Positions 1 through 11,975 of a stretch of 64,000 nt of DNA are shown here, piece after piece. The position numbers were made by a program, and so were the translations under genes. Source of the DNA: Helicostylum pulchrum (lineage: Eukaryota > Mucoromycota > Mucoromycetes > Mucorales > Mucoraceae); NCBI GenBank assembly GCA_025677825.1, contig JAIXMO010000067.1, positions 1 to 64,000 of the forward strand, written 5' to 3'. Each line of letters opens with the position of its first letter. Positions within the stretch are counted from its first letter, which is position 1. The notes beneath the pieces are model-generated. The model ran no database searches. It saw only the letters and a list, made by a program, of their open reading frames with translations, and had not been told where the DNA came from.

Positions 1-10
1 AAAAAAAAAA

Positions 11-191
11 TGGCTAAAGAAGTTGATTTACTTATTGCCCAACATCCCACAACTCAAAGAAGGTAAGTATTACTTCTAGTTTATAATTATACCTATTTTT
101 TTCATTTTTTTTCACAATGATACACCTCGAGATTATATAGTTTTTAGGAGTATACGTTTGATAGGATTATTATTGCAGATCAATGAGATAA
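11..191 (+). CDS. Possible 3' end of an unidentified gene (last two exons)
   Basis: An open stretch from 11 to 62 ends in a strong donor (GTAAGT at 63). The next good acceptor (TTGCAG, ending 178) joins in frame to a short terminal exon, 179-191, that closes with TAA. The joined frame reads MAKEVDLLIAQHPTTQRR then SMR-stop. The window begins inside or just before this gene, so the ATG at 11 may be internal. I do not recognise the peptide. It would converge with the Yos9-like gene. The support is splice-site quality and frame only, so confidence is low. Confidence 0.35.
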
Positions 192-772
192 ATAACAATA
201 ATAAAAGATTATGTGAGCACCAGACTATTAGTTGTCAACGGTGGTTTATTTATATTAAAAATAAAAGGAACAGACATATCTTAAGTATAAACTAATGGTA
301 CTTTAACGTCTGATCTTAAGGATAGTCTTATCGAGTACTGTTCTTATTAAACAAAAGGACAAATAACTTCGTAAGAAAAAAAAGGGAATTTACAATAGAG
401 TCTTATAGAAAAATATACAAGAGAAAATAAAAGCTTTGGACTTCTAGTAGTTGTATCAACAGCTAAACCTTTTGTACAATAAATTCAAAGATTATTCTTT
501 TAATCAAATGAAAAGTATAAACAGTAAAATGTATTAAGAAGGGATTACAGTAAAACTAAAATGTGAACACCGTTATTTTCCTAAGTTCTTAACCAACGAT
601 TTATTAAAAAATGTGTTTTACAGAAAAGTTTGTGCTACTCTAATTTAAAAGAGCGTAATTTTTATAGAAAACTGTTCAAGACAATTCTTGGTTGAATAAC
701 GACATTCTTTTTTTTATACGTACGGGATTTAAATTGATATCAAGGGTTAAACAAAAAAAAAAAAAAAACATT
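192..772. other. Intergenic, about 580 bases, no gene seen
   Basis: AT-rich spacer between two convergent 3' ends. All frames are full of stops. I see no RNA gene or repeat beyond short A/T runs. Confidence 0.6.
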
Positions 773-2161
773 TTATTCAATATAATGTTGATGATAGGCT
801 TGCTTGTTTTGATGTTGATCTTTGGATTGTTCGGGTTGCTTTACTTTAGCCGTAGCAGCATTTAAAATTTGTTTGATATCTTTACCAGGAATCATATTAC
901 CATGTTCATCAAAGGTAAAGAAGGAGATTTCTGGCTTCTTTTCATTATTGTTAATTTGAACCTTTAATTGGTTGACTTGTTCAGTTAATTCAGATATTAA
1001 ATTCAATACATCTTTATCTTGGGTTGGTTCTGTCTCTTTTATTTGCTCTGTTAAATCTTGTACAATATTTTCAACGATTTCTTCTTGTTCATCATCTTGT
1101 TCTTGTTCAATCAATTTTTCAGGAACAATCGGTCTGCACTCAATCTTATGAGACTCTGTATGGTGTCTGTGCGATAAACGCATTTCCTCACATAATCTTG
1201 GTGTTGAAACTGTAATTTGATAATGACAAGTAGAAACCTCTACAAAACTCGTAACTCTATCTTGACCTTGTTGATCACAATGAAACTATAAAAGGAGTGA
1301 GAGTGGGATTTAGTTCTTCCAAGTTTTTTTTTGCATGAATAAAAAATAATATTTACTTGAACTTCTACTGTACGTGGTTTTTCAGTTAAATCACATTCAG
1401 ATCCATTCTTCCATTCTTGTACTAGATACCTTTGATCGCCAACCTTTCTCATGATAGTAGCAGCTTTTGGCGAGGAATTCTTTTTATTATTTGGAAAGGA
1501 TACTGCATTTTGGTTTTCTTTATCAGTATCGATAACAGCACCAGGATAAACACCGAGATAAAATGAAGCAGTTTCTGTTTCTTTTTCAACTTTGCCATCA
1601 TGACTACGTTCGATATGAAATTGACGAACGTATTGATTATGACAATATTCATAAGTCCAATACTGTTGAGTCTATTTTAACACGATTAAAAACCCAACAT
1701 ATTTTCTTCTTACGAGAGAGAGAATTTACTTACATTAGCGAAAAATCGAATACAGCTCGTACGGAGAGGTTCTAATAAGTCTAAACCTCTTTCAATAGTC
1801 GCTTGTAAATCCTGTTCTGTTTCTTCTTTTGCTTGTTCTTCCTTTTCACGTTCAAGTCTTTCTTGTTCGATTTGAACGTTTGGTATAGTACAAGAAAAAG
1901 GTTGACCAGAAGCAGAAGTCATGATGATACTATTTAACGAAGAAGGAATCTATCAAGTTTTTTTCAGTGTTAATATACATGTATAATTTTTTTTTTTTTT
2001 ACCTCTACATCTTTAAAGTTGGCATTAGATATTTTTTCATTGGTTAAAACGACTTTATAACGAGGAAAAGCCAAGATATCATCTTGAACAAACTGAACAG
2101 CTAAAGAAGATACAACCAAGTTTACAATGAATGTAAAGGTTAGTAACTTGTTTATTGCCAT
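773..2161 (-). CDS. YOS9: OS-9/Yos9-type ER lectin of ERAD
   Basis: Four exons (2003-2161, 1734-1949, 1357-1662, 773-1285) give 397 residues. Known role of the family: an ER-lumen MRH lectin that hands misfolded glycoproteins to the Hrd1 ubiquitin-ligase complex. Seen here: an N-terminal hydrophobic signal peptide, the family block DDILAFPRYKVVLTNE, the MRH start GQPFSCTIP (Cys about 73), GLDLLEPL, then YWTYEYCHNQYVRQFH across the exon 2/3 junction, and the later MRH cysteines in EWKNGSECDL and STCHYQITVSTPRLCEE. The tail is acidic and Gln-rich and ends without HDEL. The usual double Trp of the lectin site is Tyr-Trp here. The gene is divergent from the HIRA-like gene. Family assignment is firm; glycan binding is inferred. 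Confidence 0.9.
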
Positions 2162-2795
2162 TTGAAAAATACAAAAAGAGACTTTAAGCGGGGATGTAAA
2201 ACATCTTTTTTTTTTTTATATTATTTCTCTGTGTTTGTGTGTGTGACTTTAAAATGTATGCAAAAACTGAAGGAAAACCCCTTTTTTACTTGTACTTTTG
2301 AACAAAAAAAAAAAAAAAAAACGCCAATGATAAACTGAAGATATGTATACACTTTATAATTTTATCAGCGTTTAAAATGTCGAGTCTATTTTTCTTTTTA
2401 AAATAAATATAAAAAAATAGGGTTTTTTTTTGTTACTGCATAAAAAATAATATTTAAATTAAGGAATTGTCAATTTAAAATACGTAACCCCCCATCTTTT
2501 TTGCAAGGAAAAAATCTTTTAAAATGTAAATCATGAAAGACTTTTTTTTTTTTTTAAAAGAAAAAAAGAAAATATTAAACTGACTTTCATTACGGGGGGG
2601 ATAATACTTAGTTTTCAGGTACAATTCAACTATAAAAGGAAATCAAAAGAAAAAAAAAAAACTATGAATTGGAAAAAAGTAAAAGGTAATTGATATCTTT
2701 CCACTCTCTTGTATCCTCCACAGTCACGTATTTGTTATTTTTTTTTTCCACTCAAATTTTTTTTTTCTTCTTTCTCTTTAAAATAAAATAAAACC
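2162..2795. other. Divergent promoter region between YOS9 and HIRA genes
   Basis: 634 bases with many A and T tracts and a pyrimidine-rich stretch (about 2740-2780) just before the HIRA start codon. No open frame of interest. Confidence 0.5.
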
Positions 2796-3209
2796 ATGAT
2801 TATAATTAAACCAGAATGGGTTTCGCATGCAGGTATATATACTTAGAAAAACCACGAAAAAAAAAAAAGTCGACATGTCACTCTAAATTGACTCGTTTTT
2901 TTTAGACCGTACACAAGATACGAGAAATAAAAAGCCTTGTATTTATTCTATTCATGTTCATCCGGATGGAAAAAGACTTGCTACTGGAAGTTTAGGTAAT
3001 CACACACAAAAAAAAAAAAAAAAAGTTTTTTTTTTCTTGATAAAATAATAATTATTCTATTGTAGATGGTACGGTTAAAATTTGGAATACAATACCTATC
3101 TTTAACGAACAAGCCGAAAAAGATCCCAACTGTCATAAATTACTTTGTACCATGACCATGCATAATGGTAATAACAACAACAACCCAAAAAACAAAAATA
3201 TTTTTTTAA

Positions 3210-3255
<46 letters not shown>

Positions 3256-6200
3256 AAAACGTGTAGGTGCTGTTTTATGTGTACGTTGGTCAAATGGAGA
3301 AGGTCGTTATTTAGCTTCAAGCTCGGACAATGATAATGTTATTATTATTTGGGAACGCGACAGGTAAATAAAACACGAAAAAACCCTAAACGAAAAAAAA
3401 TAATAATTAATGCAGTATAAAATTTTAGAAATGCCATGGCAGGTTCAGTATTTGGTAGTAGTGAAGTAAATTACGAAAGTTGGAGAGCAGTAAAGTATTT
3501 AAGAGGACATGATTCAGATGTACAAGATTTAGCCTGGTCAAAAGACAATCAGTATTTAGCTTCTTGTGGTGTAGATGGATTTGTTATCGTTTGGGATGGA
3601 TCAACCTTTGGTAAAAATATATATATATATTTAATTACCCTTTTTTTTTTTCGCTTACACACTTTATTATTATTTAAGAGCAAGTTAAAAAAATAGATCA
3701 ACACGGAGGTTTTGTAAAAGGTGTTACTTGGGATCCTGCTGGAAAGTTTCTTGCCTCACAAGTAAATGTGCCATTTTATATACGTATATATAAAACTAAC
3801 TTTTTTTTTTCTTTCTCTGTAGTCGGACGATAAGATGGTAAAAGTATGGAGAACTTCGGATTGGGCTTTAGAAACAGATATCATTAGTCCATTTATCAAC
3901 GCTCCGGGCACGACTTTATTTAGACGATTAAGTTGGGCACCAGATGGAGCACATGTTGCAGCAGCAAACGCAGTCAACGGAATTCAATGTATTGCAGCTA
4001 TTATTAACCGTGACGATTGGAACGCAGATGTATCTCTTGTCGGCCACACCTTACCCATTGAAGTCACCGTAAGTATCATCCACACACATACACACAGGGG
4101 AGATTTTAATTATTTTTTACTACTAGTGCTTCAATCCAAGGATGTTTTATATGAAGGATGATTCACTAGACGAAGCGGAGAAAACGTTAGCCACGATTTG
4201 TGCCCTGGGAAGTCAAGATAGAAGTGTATCTATTTGGGCGACAAAATTCAGCCGGCCGGTATGTGTAGCAGCAGATATATTCGATAACAACGTGTATGAT
4301 ATAGCATGGACACCCGATGGTAAGAATTTATTTGCGTGTTCACAGGACGGCACGGTAGCTTGTCTGCAACTAGGCGACGAATTACACGACGAAGCACCCG
4401 AGGACGCGATTTATACCGAGTTATCAAAATACGGATACGGTCGAGCAAAGACACAATTACCCGAAACACCAACTCAGCTGGAACTCGAGGAGGAAAATAC
4501 AATTGTAGTAAAGGCGTCATCGTCAAAACGAATAGTCGAACTCATGGAAGGAAATACTGATATTGGACCTTCGAATTTGACTGATACAACCATGTCAGAA
4601 CCACCCAGTAGCCTTACGTCTTCTTCCAGTGCATCTCCTACCATTTCAAAACAAAAGATTTCAATTGCTAAAAACGGTAAGAAACGTATTCAGCCCGTCA
4701 TGTTGAGCTCTTCGTCCTCGGCTTCGTCGTCGCATAGTGTACCCGCCCCAGTACACACATTACCTGTGAAGCATACGATGGTTGCTCCGGTGAGAAAGTC
4801 GACCGTTATTGAATACGACGATCCTATTATACCCTCCTCCGGTATAGGATGTACCGTCTCTGGAAACAAACGAAAATTAAACGACGACGATGGACAGAAT
4901 GAAGTGGACGGAAATAAATTAAATAGAATTAGACCCGAGTGGATAGATGTTGCTGTAGCTCCACCTGTCCTGCAAAAGAGTCAAGTCAGCCTAGGCCTAC
5001 CAAAAGTACAATCTATTTTACAAATGAAGGCGAGACCAGACGATCCCACCGTCGTGATGGAATGTCACAACGCGCCTAGTAGTCACAATCAATCATCGCT
5101 GGTAAAGACAAAGTTAGTGACAAGTAGAAAGGGAGCAATACTTTGGACAGATTACTTACCGAGTGCAGTGTTATTAATGACCGGCAACCAACTGTTTTCA
5201 TGCGTGTCATGTGAAGATGGATCTATTTATATTTATACGCCCATGGGTCGAAGATTCTTACCTCCCATTATGCTAGAAAGCACACCTGTCATCTTGCAAT
5301 GTTCATCACAATGGTTATTATGCCTAACAGCCACAGGGTTACTGTATACGTGGGACATGGTTAACTTTAAAAGTAATTTGCACGGTATCTCGATCGCGCC
5401 CTTATTACAGGTAGCTGTATTGGACTCAGAAAAAACACACAAAGCACCTCGCATTCAAGACGTACGCATCCAAAAGAACGGGCTGCCTATTTTAATCACA
5501 AGTTTACAGCAAGCGTTTGTGTATCATTGCGATATGAAGGTTTGGTTACGTATTAGTGATGCGTGGTATATCATTTCAGAGTTCTGGGGGTCCGGTGTAT
5601 CGGCTGCGAACTCGGAGACGGATCAGAATCCCTTGGGGTGGTTGGCGGCCCGTATGACAGTGAATAATTCGGTGGATCCAACAACTAAATTAATAATGGA
5701 TTTGGCGAAAGCTGATGAATCAACTACAGGTACAATTACAATGAGTCATATCGAAGTAAGTCTTTTATTATAACAAAGGAGAAAGGAGGAGTTTTTTTTT
5801 TCTTAAACGTTTTTTGGTATGTGTAGACGCAATTAGCTGTAGCAGCATTATTAGAATCGCCACAGGAATATAAGGATTGGTTAATGTATTATGCTAAGAA
5901 GCTGTCTGATGAGAATGTAAAAGATAAAGTAGAAGAATTATGCCGATGGTTATTAGGTCCACCTTTTACGTAAAGTATCCTTTTGTGTTTATGTGTCCGT
6001 ATGAAAATTATAACATTTTTTTTTTTTTTTATTTATTTGTAGGAAAACTGAATTTACAAAATGGCAACCTACTATCATGGTACAGTATATATATTTTTGC
6101 ACCGAAAAAAAATGTGTTAATTCATCTTATTTTATTTTTAGGGTTTATCTAAAAAGGATTTGCTAAATCAGATTCTTCCTGTATTAGGTAACTTAGTTAC

Positions 6201-6310
6201 AAATTTTCTTTGAGGCCAAAATTAAACCTTTTTTTTTCTTTCTCTTTCTTTTTTTAGCTCAAAATCGTCAACTTCAACGTACAGTAACCGAATTTAAGTC
6301 TTGTATTTGA
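2796..6310 (+). CDS. HIRA: HIRA/Hir1-type histone chaperone subunit
   Basis: Twelve exons (2796-2832, 2906-2995, 3066-3167, 3267-3363, 3429-3610, 3679-3761, 3823-4068, 4127-5755, 5827-5969, 6043-6079, 6142-6187, 6258-6310) close in frame at 914 residues. The HIR complex deposits H3-H4 independently of replication and silences histone genes; it acts in the nucleus. The first about 370 residues carry WD40 blades (for example DGTVKIWNT, RGHDSDVQDLAWS, DDKMVKVWRT, GSQDRSVSIWAT). A basic B-domain motif, KNGKKRIQPVML, near residues 461-472 is the expected ASF1 contact. The C-terminal HIRA domain follows (ILWTDYLPSAVLLMTGN) and ends LSKKDLLNQILPVLAQNRQLQ. A 34-T tract lies inside intron 3. The exon-8 middle is Ser-rich and probably disordered. 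Confidence 0.92.
3217..3250 (+). repeat. T34 homopolymer tract inside a HIRA intron
   Basis: An uninterrupted run of 34 T between donor 3168 and acceptor 3266. It acts at least as an extreme polypyrimidine tract and is likely to vary in length between isolates. Confidence 0.9.
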
Positions 6311-6516
6311 ATTTACAAATAATAATAAAAAAAAGGCGGTTTATTGACAACAGGAAGTGGTTGCAGATAAAAAAAAAAAAGAAAAAACTTGTTCTTTATC
6401 GTGTAACCTTTAACCAGTCTGTTACACACACAAAAAAAGGTTTTATTTTAGGTCCCTCTTTTTTTTTTTTTTTCTCTTTTCTTCTGTGAACTTTTTTTTT
6501 CTCTTACATACGAAAA

Positions 6517-8373
6517 ATGGGTCAACAACAATCGAGTAAATCACAGGCACCACTTACATTTGGATACATTAATCATAAACCGGATACGATTACAATTGAC
6601 GAGTATGATACGGGACGAGATAACAGCAGTAACACGGATTTTGTACTTGATAACCCTCATCTCTACAAACTGGAATTCACATGTCGTCATTGTAAACCGG
6701 GTTCACTTATCGTGGCCGAGCAAAGTAAAGCAACTTGTACCATTTGCAAAAAGAACAAGCGGTTATCTCTTGTGCGTCAAAACTTGGCCAACGATTTAAA
6801 TTATATCGACCAAACGTATTACCCAAATATTGTTCATTACGAGGAAGAAGAAGAATCCGAGTCAGAGATGCAAGAGTCAGATGATTATGAGCAAGAGCAA
6901 GACAATAATGATGATTATGATGATGATGATGATACAGATACACTAAGAGATGAAGAAGGTTGGTCCAAATTAACCGTGGCTGAAGTCTCTCCAAGTCCAA
7001 AGAGATTGGTTTCTTCTCCTTTGGTATCGGTAGACTTATCTGGAAAATCACTTATTAAATTAAGTTCCAGTATTGGGTATTTGAACAACCTTACTAAACT
7101 TGACCTGTAAAGTTAAACTTTTTTTTTTCGGCCGCCTCCCCCCCCCCCTTTTTTTTATATATATTTACTTTTTGTATTTAGGTCCGATAATCAAATGATC
7201 AATTTACCAAAAGCATTGGGACAATTAACCAACTTGCGTATCTTTAACGCCTCGAAAAACCAATTAGAAAGTATCCCGGATACAATTACGGGTCTTGTAC
7301 GATTAAAAGCGATCAACCTAAGCAACAACAAACTTCGAAACTTACCTAAAGGTATTGGTAGTTTACCTAGTTTAATTATCTTGATATTAAACCAAAACCA
7401 ATTAACGGAATTACCACGAGAGATATCAAAGCTGAACGATCTTATTACTTTAAACGTCTCCAACAACCCACTGAAATCCATACCTGCAGAAATCGCCACA
7501 CTGAAATCGCTTCGCAAATTCACTGCGGAAGATTGCGCCTTTGAAACTGAATTTGTGTACAGTTTAAAACACAATCCACCTAGTCTATTTGAGACTTGCG
7601 CAAGAAAGATATCGTCAAGTAAAATACCGTTGCCTTCTTCTCTAGCAAATCATCCGATTGCCGATTACTTTAGAAACGAACAGACTTGCTCGTTTTGTTA
7701 TGGCCCGTTTTTTGACTCGTTTGTTGTTCGAGGCAAGTTTATTGAACGGACCAATCGACAGTTAATTGCACTGGATTATAAATTATGTTGTGCGCATTGG
7801 TCAGATGAACAAGATCGTATCTCTGCCATGTTCTCTACGCCCTGTGTTCAATTACCGTCGCAAAATATCATTGTAGATGATATATTATTAACGCCTTCTG
7901 AAGAAGAATTACTACCGCAATTACCTCCTTCTGATTATTTTGATACCGATACTACTACAACAACAAATGATCTTAATACTTCTATTCCATCTGCATCTTC
8001 CTCTTCATCTTCTTTTGTTCATCGACCTCGTTCTTCTACTAGCTCTTCATCTCTTTTAAGAATTCATACAATGCAACAACAATTACATCATCACCTTTCA
8101 ACTAGTTTCTTAAGACACTCTACATTGGCACAGGAAAATCTCGGGGCAGCTGATCAATCCATTTTACCGTTTACTCAATTACAAGGTCAACAAGCTGATC
8201 ATGTAGACCGGATCTTACATACAAGTAGTCCATTATCTCAACACGCATCTTCTTCTGCTTCCAGCAACAGCAGCAGCAGTAAGAAATCAAATGGAAGAGC
8301 AATTAAAGATGGGTTTGCGCAGTTGGGGCAAAGGTTAGGTAGACGAAATAGAGATCGAAGTGAAACTGTTTAA
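6517..8373 (+). CDS. Leucine-rich-repeat protein with N-terminal CxxC pairs
   Basis: Two exons (6517-7106, 7182-8373) give 593 residues. In order: an N-terminus MGQQQSS that fits the MGxxxS N-myristoylation pattern; a CxxC(14)CxxC pair (Cys 56, 59, 74, 77) that could bind zinc; an acidic stretch rich in Glu and Asp; about six typical 23-residue LRRs (around 170-310, for example LPKGIGSLPSLIILILNQNQ); a second Cys-rich patch (CSFCYGPFFDSFVV ... CCAHW); then a Ser-rich basic tail. The repeats resemble those of plant and animal Ras-associated LRR proteins, but the whole architecture is one I cannot name. The ATG is preceded by a T/CT-rich leader. It lies about 200 bases behind the HIRA stop on the same strand. 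Function unknown; membrane-tethered scaffolding is a guess. Confidence 0.85.
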
Positions 8374-8544
8374 AAAAATAAAATATATTCGTAAAACTGT
8401 AATATAAGCATACAGCCTCCTCTTGACGTAATTACAGACATTTTATTTAATCTCGGTGCTTATGATTTAATCATTTATTGGGAATATTATGTACTCAACA
8501 ATGATTTATTTTTAAAAAAGGAATTAAAGATAGAAAGAGAATAA

Positions 8545-9149
8545 TTAACCTTGATGGTAAAAAGAGAGACCTCCAATAGCAAGTGTAACTCCATAAAAGA
8601 CGATATTAAAACCTAATCTTATAAAATGATGGTTAATACCAACTTCAGTCAATGCATTTACAAGTGTAAAAGCGAAAAAGCTATGTATAAAAAAAAACAG
8701 TTCAGTACACTAATATATCTTGCTCTTTCTTTTCTTTTTCTTTTTTTTTAAAAAAAAACTTACACCCAACATAAAACCATAACACCTCGTGTAGTTCCAC
8801 CAGCAAAGGTATTTAATATCAATACAGATAAAAGCAATAAGGTGTTTTCGAGCAGGACTTCATGAGAGCTTCGTAGCTTATCGGATAACGAATTATGTAT
8901 ATTCTTCCAACCTTTGTTGGTGTTTGGGTTTGTTGTGTTTGGGTTTGTTGTGTTTGGATTTGTTGTGTTTGGGTTTGGTGTATTGGCTTCGGTGTCGGCG
9001 GCTACATTTTGGTCCTTTTCTTGAACCGTGATGTGACGCAAAAAGTAAGAGAGGCCCCACAGTGCCCATAGTGTAAAGAAGGCGATCCAGGATGATCGGA
9101 CATAATGGTTTTCATTGAATAAGTGAAGTCTTGTACTTGGAGAATCCAT
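8545..9149 (-). CDS. Small four-helix membrane protein with NPNTT repeats
   Basis: Two exons (8764-9149, 8545-8680; donor GTAAGT) give 173 residues. Predicted helices are around 20-39, 99-117, 121-139 and 150-169. Between the first and second lies a hydrophilic loop with tandem NPNTT repeats (residues about 58-78). The central HEVLLENTLLLLSVL followed by a conserved-looking TTRGVMVL is reminiscent of the MAPEG membrane-protein fold, but I do not see enough to claim it. The 3' end converges on the LRR gene with about 170 bases between stops, and the 5' end is divergent from the START gene. The reality of the gene is well supported by splice continuity; function is unknown. Confidence 0.75.
8921..8980 (-). 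repeat. 15-bp coding minisatellite (NPNTT repeats)
   Basis: About four tandem 15-base units (TGTTGTGTTTGGGTT on the plus strand), one unit with a single G-to-A change. Being a multiple of three, length changes keep the frame and alter only the loop between helices 1 and 2 of the host protein. Confidence 0.85.
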
Positions 9150-9528
9150 TTTTTTTTGTTACAGTGGAAAAAAAAAGGAGATACAATATTTTTTTTTCTT
9201 TCTCTTTTTATATAAAATACTTGATTAATCATACTAACAGTGATACTACTCATGCGTCATAAAAGACCAAAATGTTATATGTTTTAAGCATGAAAAAAAA
9301 AAAGTTTACACGGACTTGAAAAAACGCCACATATAAACTTATCAGGGAGGATATGTGTGTAAAAATAAATCATTATTACCTAATAACAGATAAAATACGT
9401 TTAGGGGGGGGGGTATTACTTAATTGGACCAACCAACATGCACTTATTTGCCATTACTTTTTGAAGCGTATCACAGCACAAAAAAAATGTTATAGTCCAC
9501 CACCCCCGTCCTTTTTCTTTTACCATAA
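9150..9528. other. Divergent promoter, 379 bases
   Basis: Spacer between the small membrane-protein gene (-) and the START-domain gene (+). It contains a GGGGGGGGG run near 9403-9413 and T tracts. Nothing else seen. Confidence 0.5.
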
Positions 9529-10276
9529 ATGCCTTTTTTCACAGATGATGCGTTTAAAGACTTTGTAACCCAATTCAAGTCTCGAGACTTTGACGGTTGG
9601 GAGCAATACGTTCAAATATCCGATTTCACCGTGTACCGCAAACGCAGTGACCGCAACGCACACCTTTTTCAGTACCGAGCAGTTGGCGGATGGAGCAATG
9701 TGCATCCTGCGACATTAGCTCATGTCTATTTAGACTTGGCGTTTCGAAAAAAATGGGACAAGAACATGCTGAGTTATCATACTACTACGCAGGAGGTGCA
9801 AAGTGGGTATACGGGGTATCAGTTTGAAATGAAGTATCCTTGGCCGCTTTCGAATAGAGATTATGCGTATGCTATGGAAACCAAGATGGTACAGGACGGT
9901 GCGGGTAATACGTATCAGGTTATTTTGGGTGAGTCACTAGAAGGGTTTCCTGAGGGGAAAAAAGGTGTGATTAGAATAGATACGTATATGCAGAATATTT
10001 GTATTACTGCAGACGGAGAGAATGGGTGTACGGTATTTATGGACTATTTTGACGATCCCAAGGTATATTTAATATATAAGAAGAGGGAGATATAGAGTTA
10101 TAAACCGTATATTTTTTTTTTCGTAATAGGGTAGTATTCCAAAATCCGTCATTAATTGGGCTGCAAAGACTGGTATACCTACATTTATAGAAAACTTGAG
10201 ATCCGCGTGTGTTCAATACGATAGGGAAAACCCAACTAAATCTCAATTAGATGACATTGAGACACTTTTCATTTAA
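9529..10276 (+). CDS. START-domain lipid-transfer protein (PCTP/StarD2-like)
   Basis: Two exons (9529-10062, 10130-10276) give 226 residues, close to the length of mammalian phosphatidylcholine transfer protein. The whole chain is one START domain: WEQYVQISDFTVYRK, a central RKKWDKNMLSYH, YPWPLSNRDYAYAM (a START hallmark), IRIDTYMQNICI and a final amphipathic helix IPKSVINWAAKTGIPTFIENL that normally lids the lipid pocket. There is no signal peptide or membrane span, so a soluble cytosolic lipid carrier is expected. Ligand specificity cannot be read from sequence; phosphatidylcholine is inferred from family resemblance. Confidence 0.88.
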
Positions 10277-10470
10277 AAAGAAAATAAAAAGAGTATCTTG
10301 ATCCGTTCCCACGATATAGCTTTTTTTACTGTTAAATATGTATAAATATATACATTTTACTCATTGGACAGATTGTCCACTCCCCCTAAACCAGTAGAAT
10401 TAAATTCTTAAAGGGTAAAATGACAAATATCGAATCATTAAGTGTTTTGTGTTACTGTGTTCTTTTATAG

Positions 10471-10479
10471 TATAAATAG
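10471..10479 (+). promoter_or_regulatory. TATA box of the aminotransferase gene
   Basis: TATAAATAG 59 bases before the ATG at 10538, an almost perfect consensus element, followed by an A-rich leader with CACAAAAATAAATAAAT directly before the start codon. Confidence 0.55.
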
Positions 10480-10537
10480 CAAAAAAAAAAACGCGTTCCT
10501 CCTTTTATTTTTTCTTTACACACAAAAATAAATAAAT

Positions 10538-11975
10538 ATGACTACTGATCGTAAAATCTGCATGATTCCAGGTAAAAAAAGAAAGTTATAGGTTGTCAAA
10601 AAGTATATTAACGTCTTTTGCTTAAGGCCCCATTGAATTCGATGAAAAGGTGTTGGCTGCTATGAGCACACCTGCCACTTCCCACGTCGATCCTAACTTT
10701 GTTCCCGTCTTTGGCGAAACAATTGAAATGGTCCGTAAGGTAGTCCAGTCCACTACTGCCCAGCCATTCATTGTATCTGGATCTGGTACACTTGGGTGGG
10801 ACATGATGGTTAATTTAATTGAACAAGGAGATCAAGTTCTTTGCTTAAATACTGGATATTTTGGTTCTCATTTTGCAGAATGGTAAAAAAAAAAAAACTT
10901 TTTTTAAAATATCTAAGCTAATTAAAAATGTAGTCTTGAAATTTATGGCGCAAAAGTAACTCAACTTGGTGCAGAAGTTGGATCTTGTCCTAGTCAAGAA
11001 GCTATTAAAGAAGCAGTTTCAAAGATACATTACAAGTTTGTAACTGTCACTCATGTTGATACCTCGTAAGTAGTAGTTTTTGCCATTATAGAACCTTTTT
11101 TTTTTAATTATTTTCATATTTGTGTGTGTGTCTAGAACTGGTGTGCTTTCCGATATTAAAGCGGTCACCGAAACTGTCAAATCGATTTCTCCAAACACTT
11201 TAATTGTCGTGGATGGTGTTTGTTCCGTAGGCTCGGAAGAGATTCGATTTGATGACTGGAACTTGGACGTGGTGATTACTGGTTCTCAAAAGGGACTTGG
11301 TGTACCTCCTGGTCTTTCCATTGTCATTGCCAGTCAAAACGCGCTTCAAGTAGTTCAAAGCAGAAAGACACCTGTCATTGCTTACTATTCCAATTGGAAT
11401 AAATGGCTTCCCAGTAAGATTTTTTTTTTAAAAAAAAAATAAGAAAAAAAACTAACTTTTTTTTTTTTTAAATAGTTATGAAAGCTTACGAATCACGTAA
11501 ACCTTCTTATTTCGCTACACCCGCAGTTCAACTTATTTACGCTCTTCACACTTCTTTAACCAAAGTACTTTCTCAACCACTCGAAGCCAGATTCCAAAAG
11601 CATTATCAAGTAGCTTCTCAGTTCAGAAAGACTGTGAGGGAGTGGGGACTTGTGCAAGTGGCTCAGTCTGAAGCTTGTTCTGCCAATGGTATGACTGCCA
11701 TTTGGTTGCCTGAAGGCGTTCAAGTAGCGCAACTTGTTGGTAGTTTAGCAAGTAAGGGTGTCCAAATTGCTGGTGGTATTCTTAAAGACCGTGCCACACA
11801 ATACTTTAGAATTGGGTAAATCAAGTTTTTATCTTTTTTTTAAATGCAGTATTTAATAATTTTATTTTATAGACATATGGGTATCTCTGTTATGGAGGAT
11901 GAACGTCAACATATGAAAAAGGTCGAACTTGCTTTATCTAAATCTTTGAGTGAACTTGGGTACAAGTCAACCTGA
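10538..11975 (+). CDS. AGX1: Alanine-glyoxylate (serine-pyruvate) aminotransferase
   Basis: Six exons (10538-10571, 10627-10882, 10934-11065, 11136-11413, 11476-11815, 11873-11975) give 380 residues, the usual length for class-V PLP aminotransferases. The enzyme converts glyoxylate plus alanine to glycine plus pyruvate. Visible: the N-terminal MIPGPIEF motif, VSGSGTLGWDMM, the PLP Asp in VVDGVCSVGSEEIRFDDW (Asp167), the PLP lysine in TGSQKGLGVPPG (Lys193) and the C-terminal RIGHMG. The C-terminus is YKST, so there is no SKL-type peroxisomal signal, and a cytosolic or mitochondrial site is more likely (no clear presequence seen). A consensus TATA box lies 59 bases upstream. Confidence 0.93.

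Noticed and set aside
4248..4560. Open frames on both strands of about 74-92 codons
   Set aside because: Shadows inside the large HIRA exon; no motif or splice support.
6707..7051. Minus-strand frame with a His/Leu-rich stretch
   Set aside because: Complement of the acidic Glu/Asp repeat region of the LRR gene.
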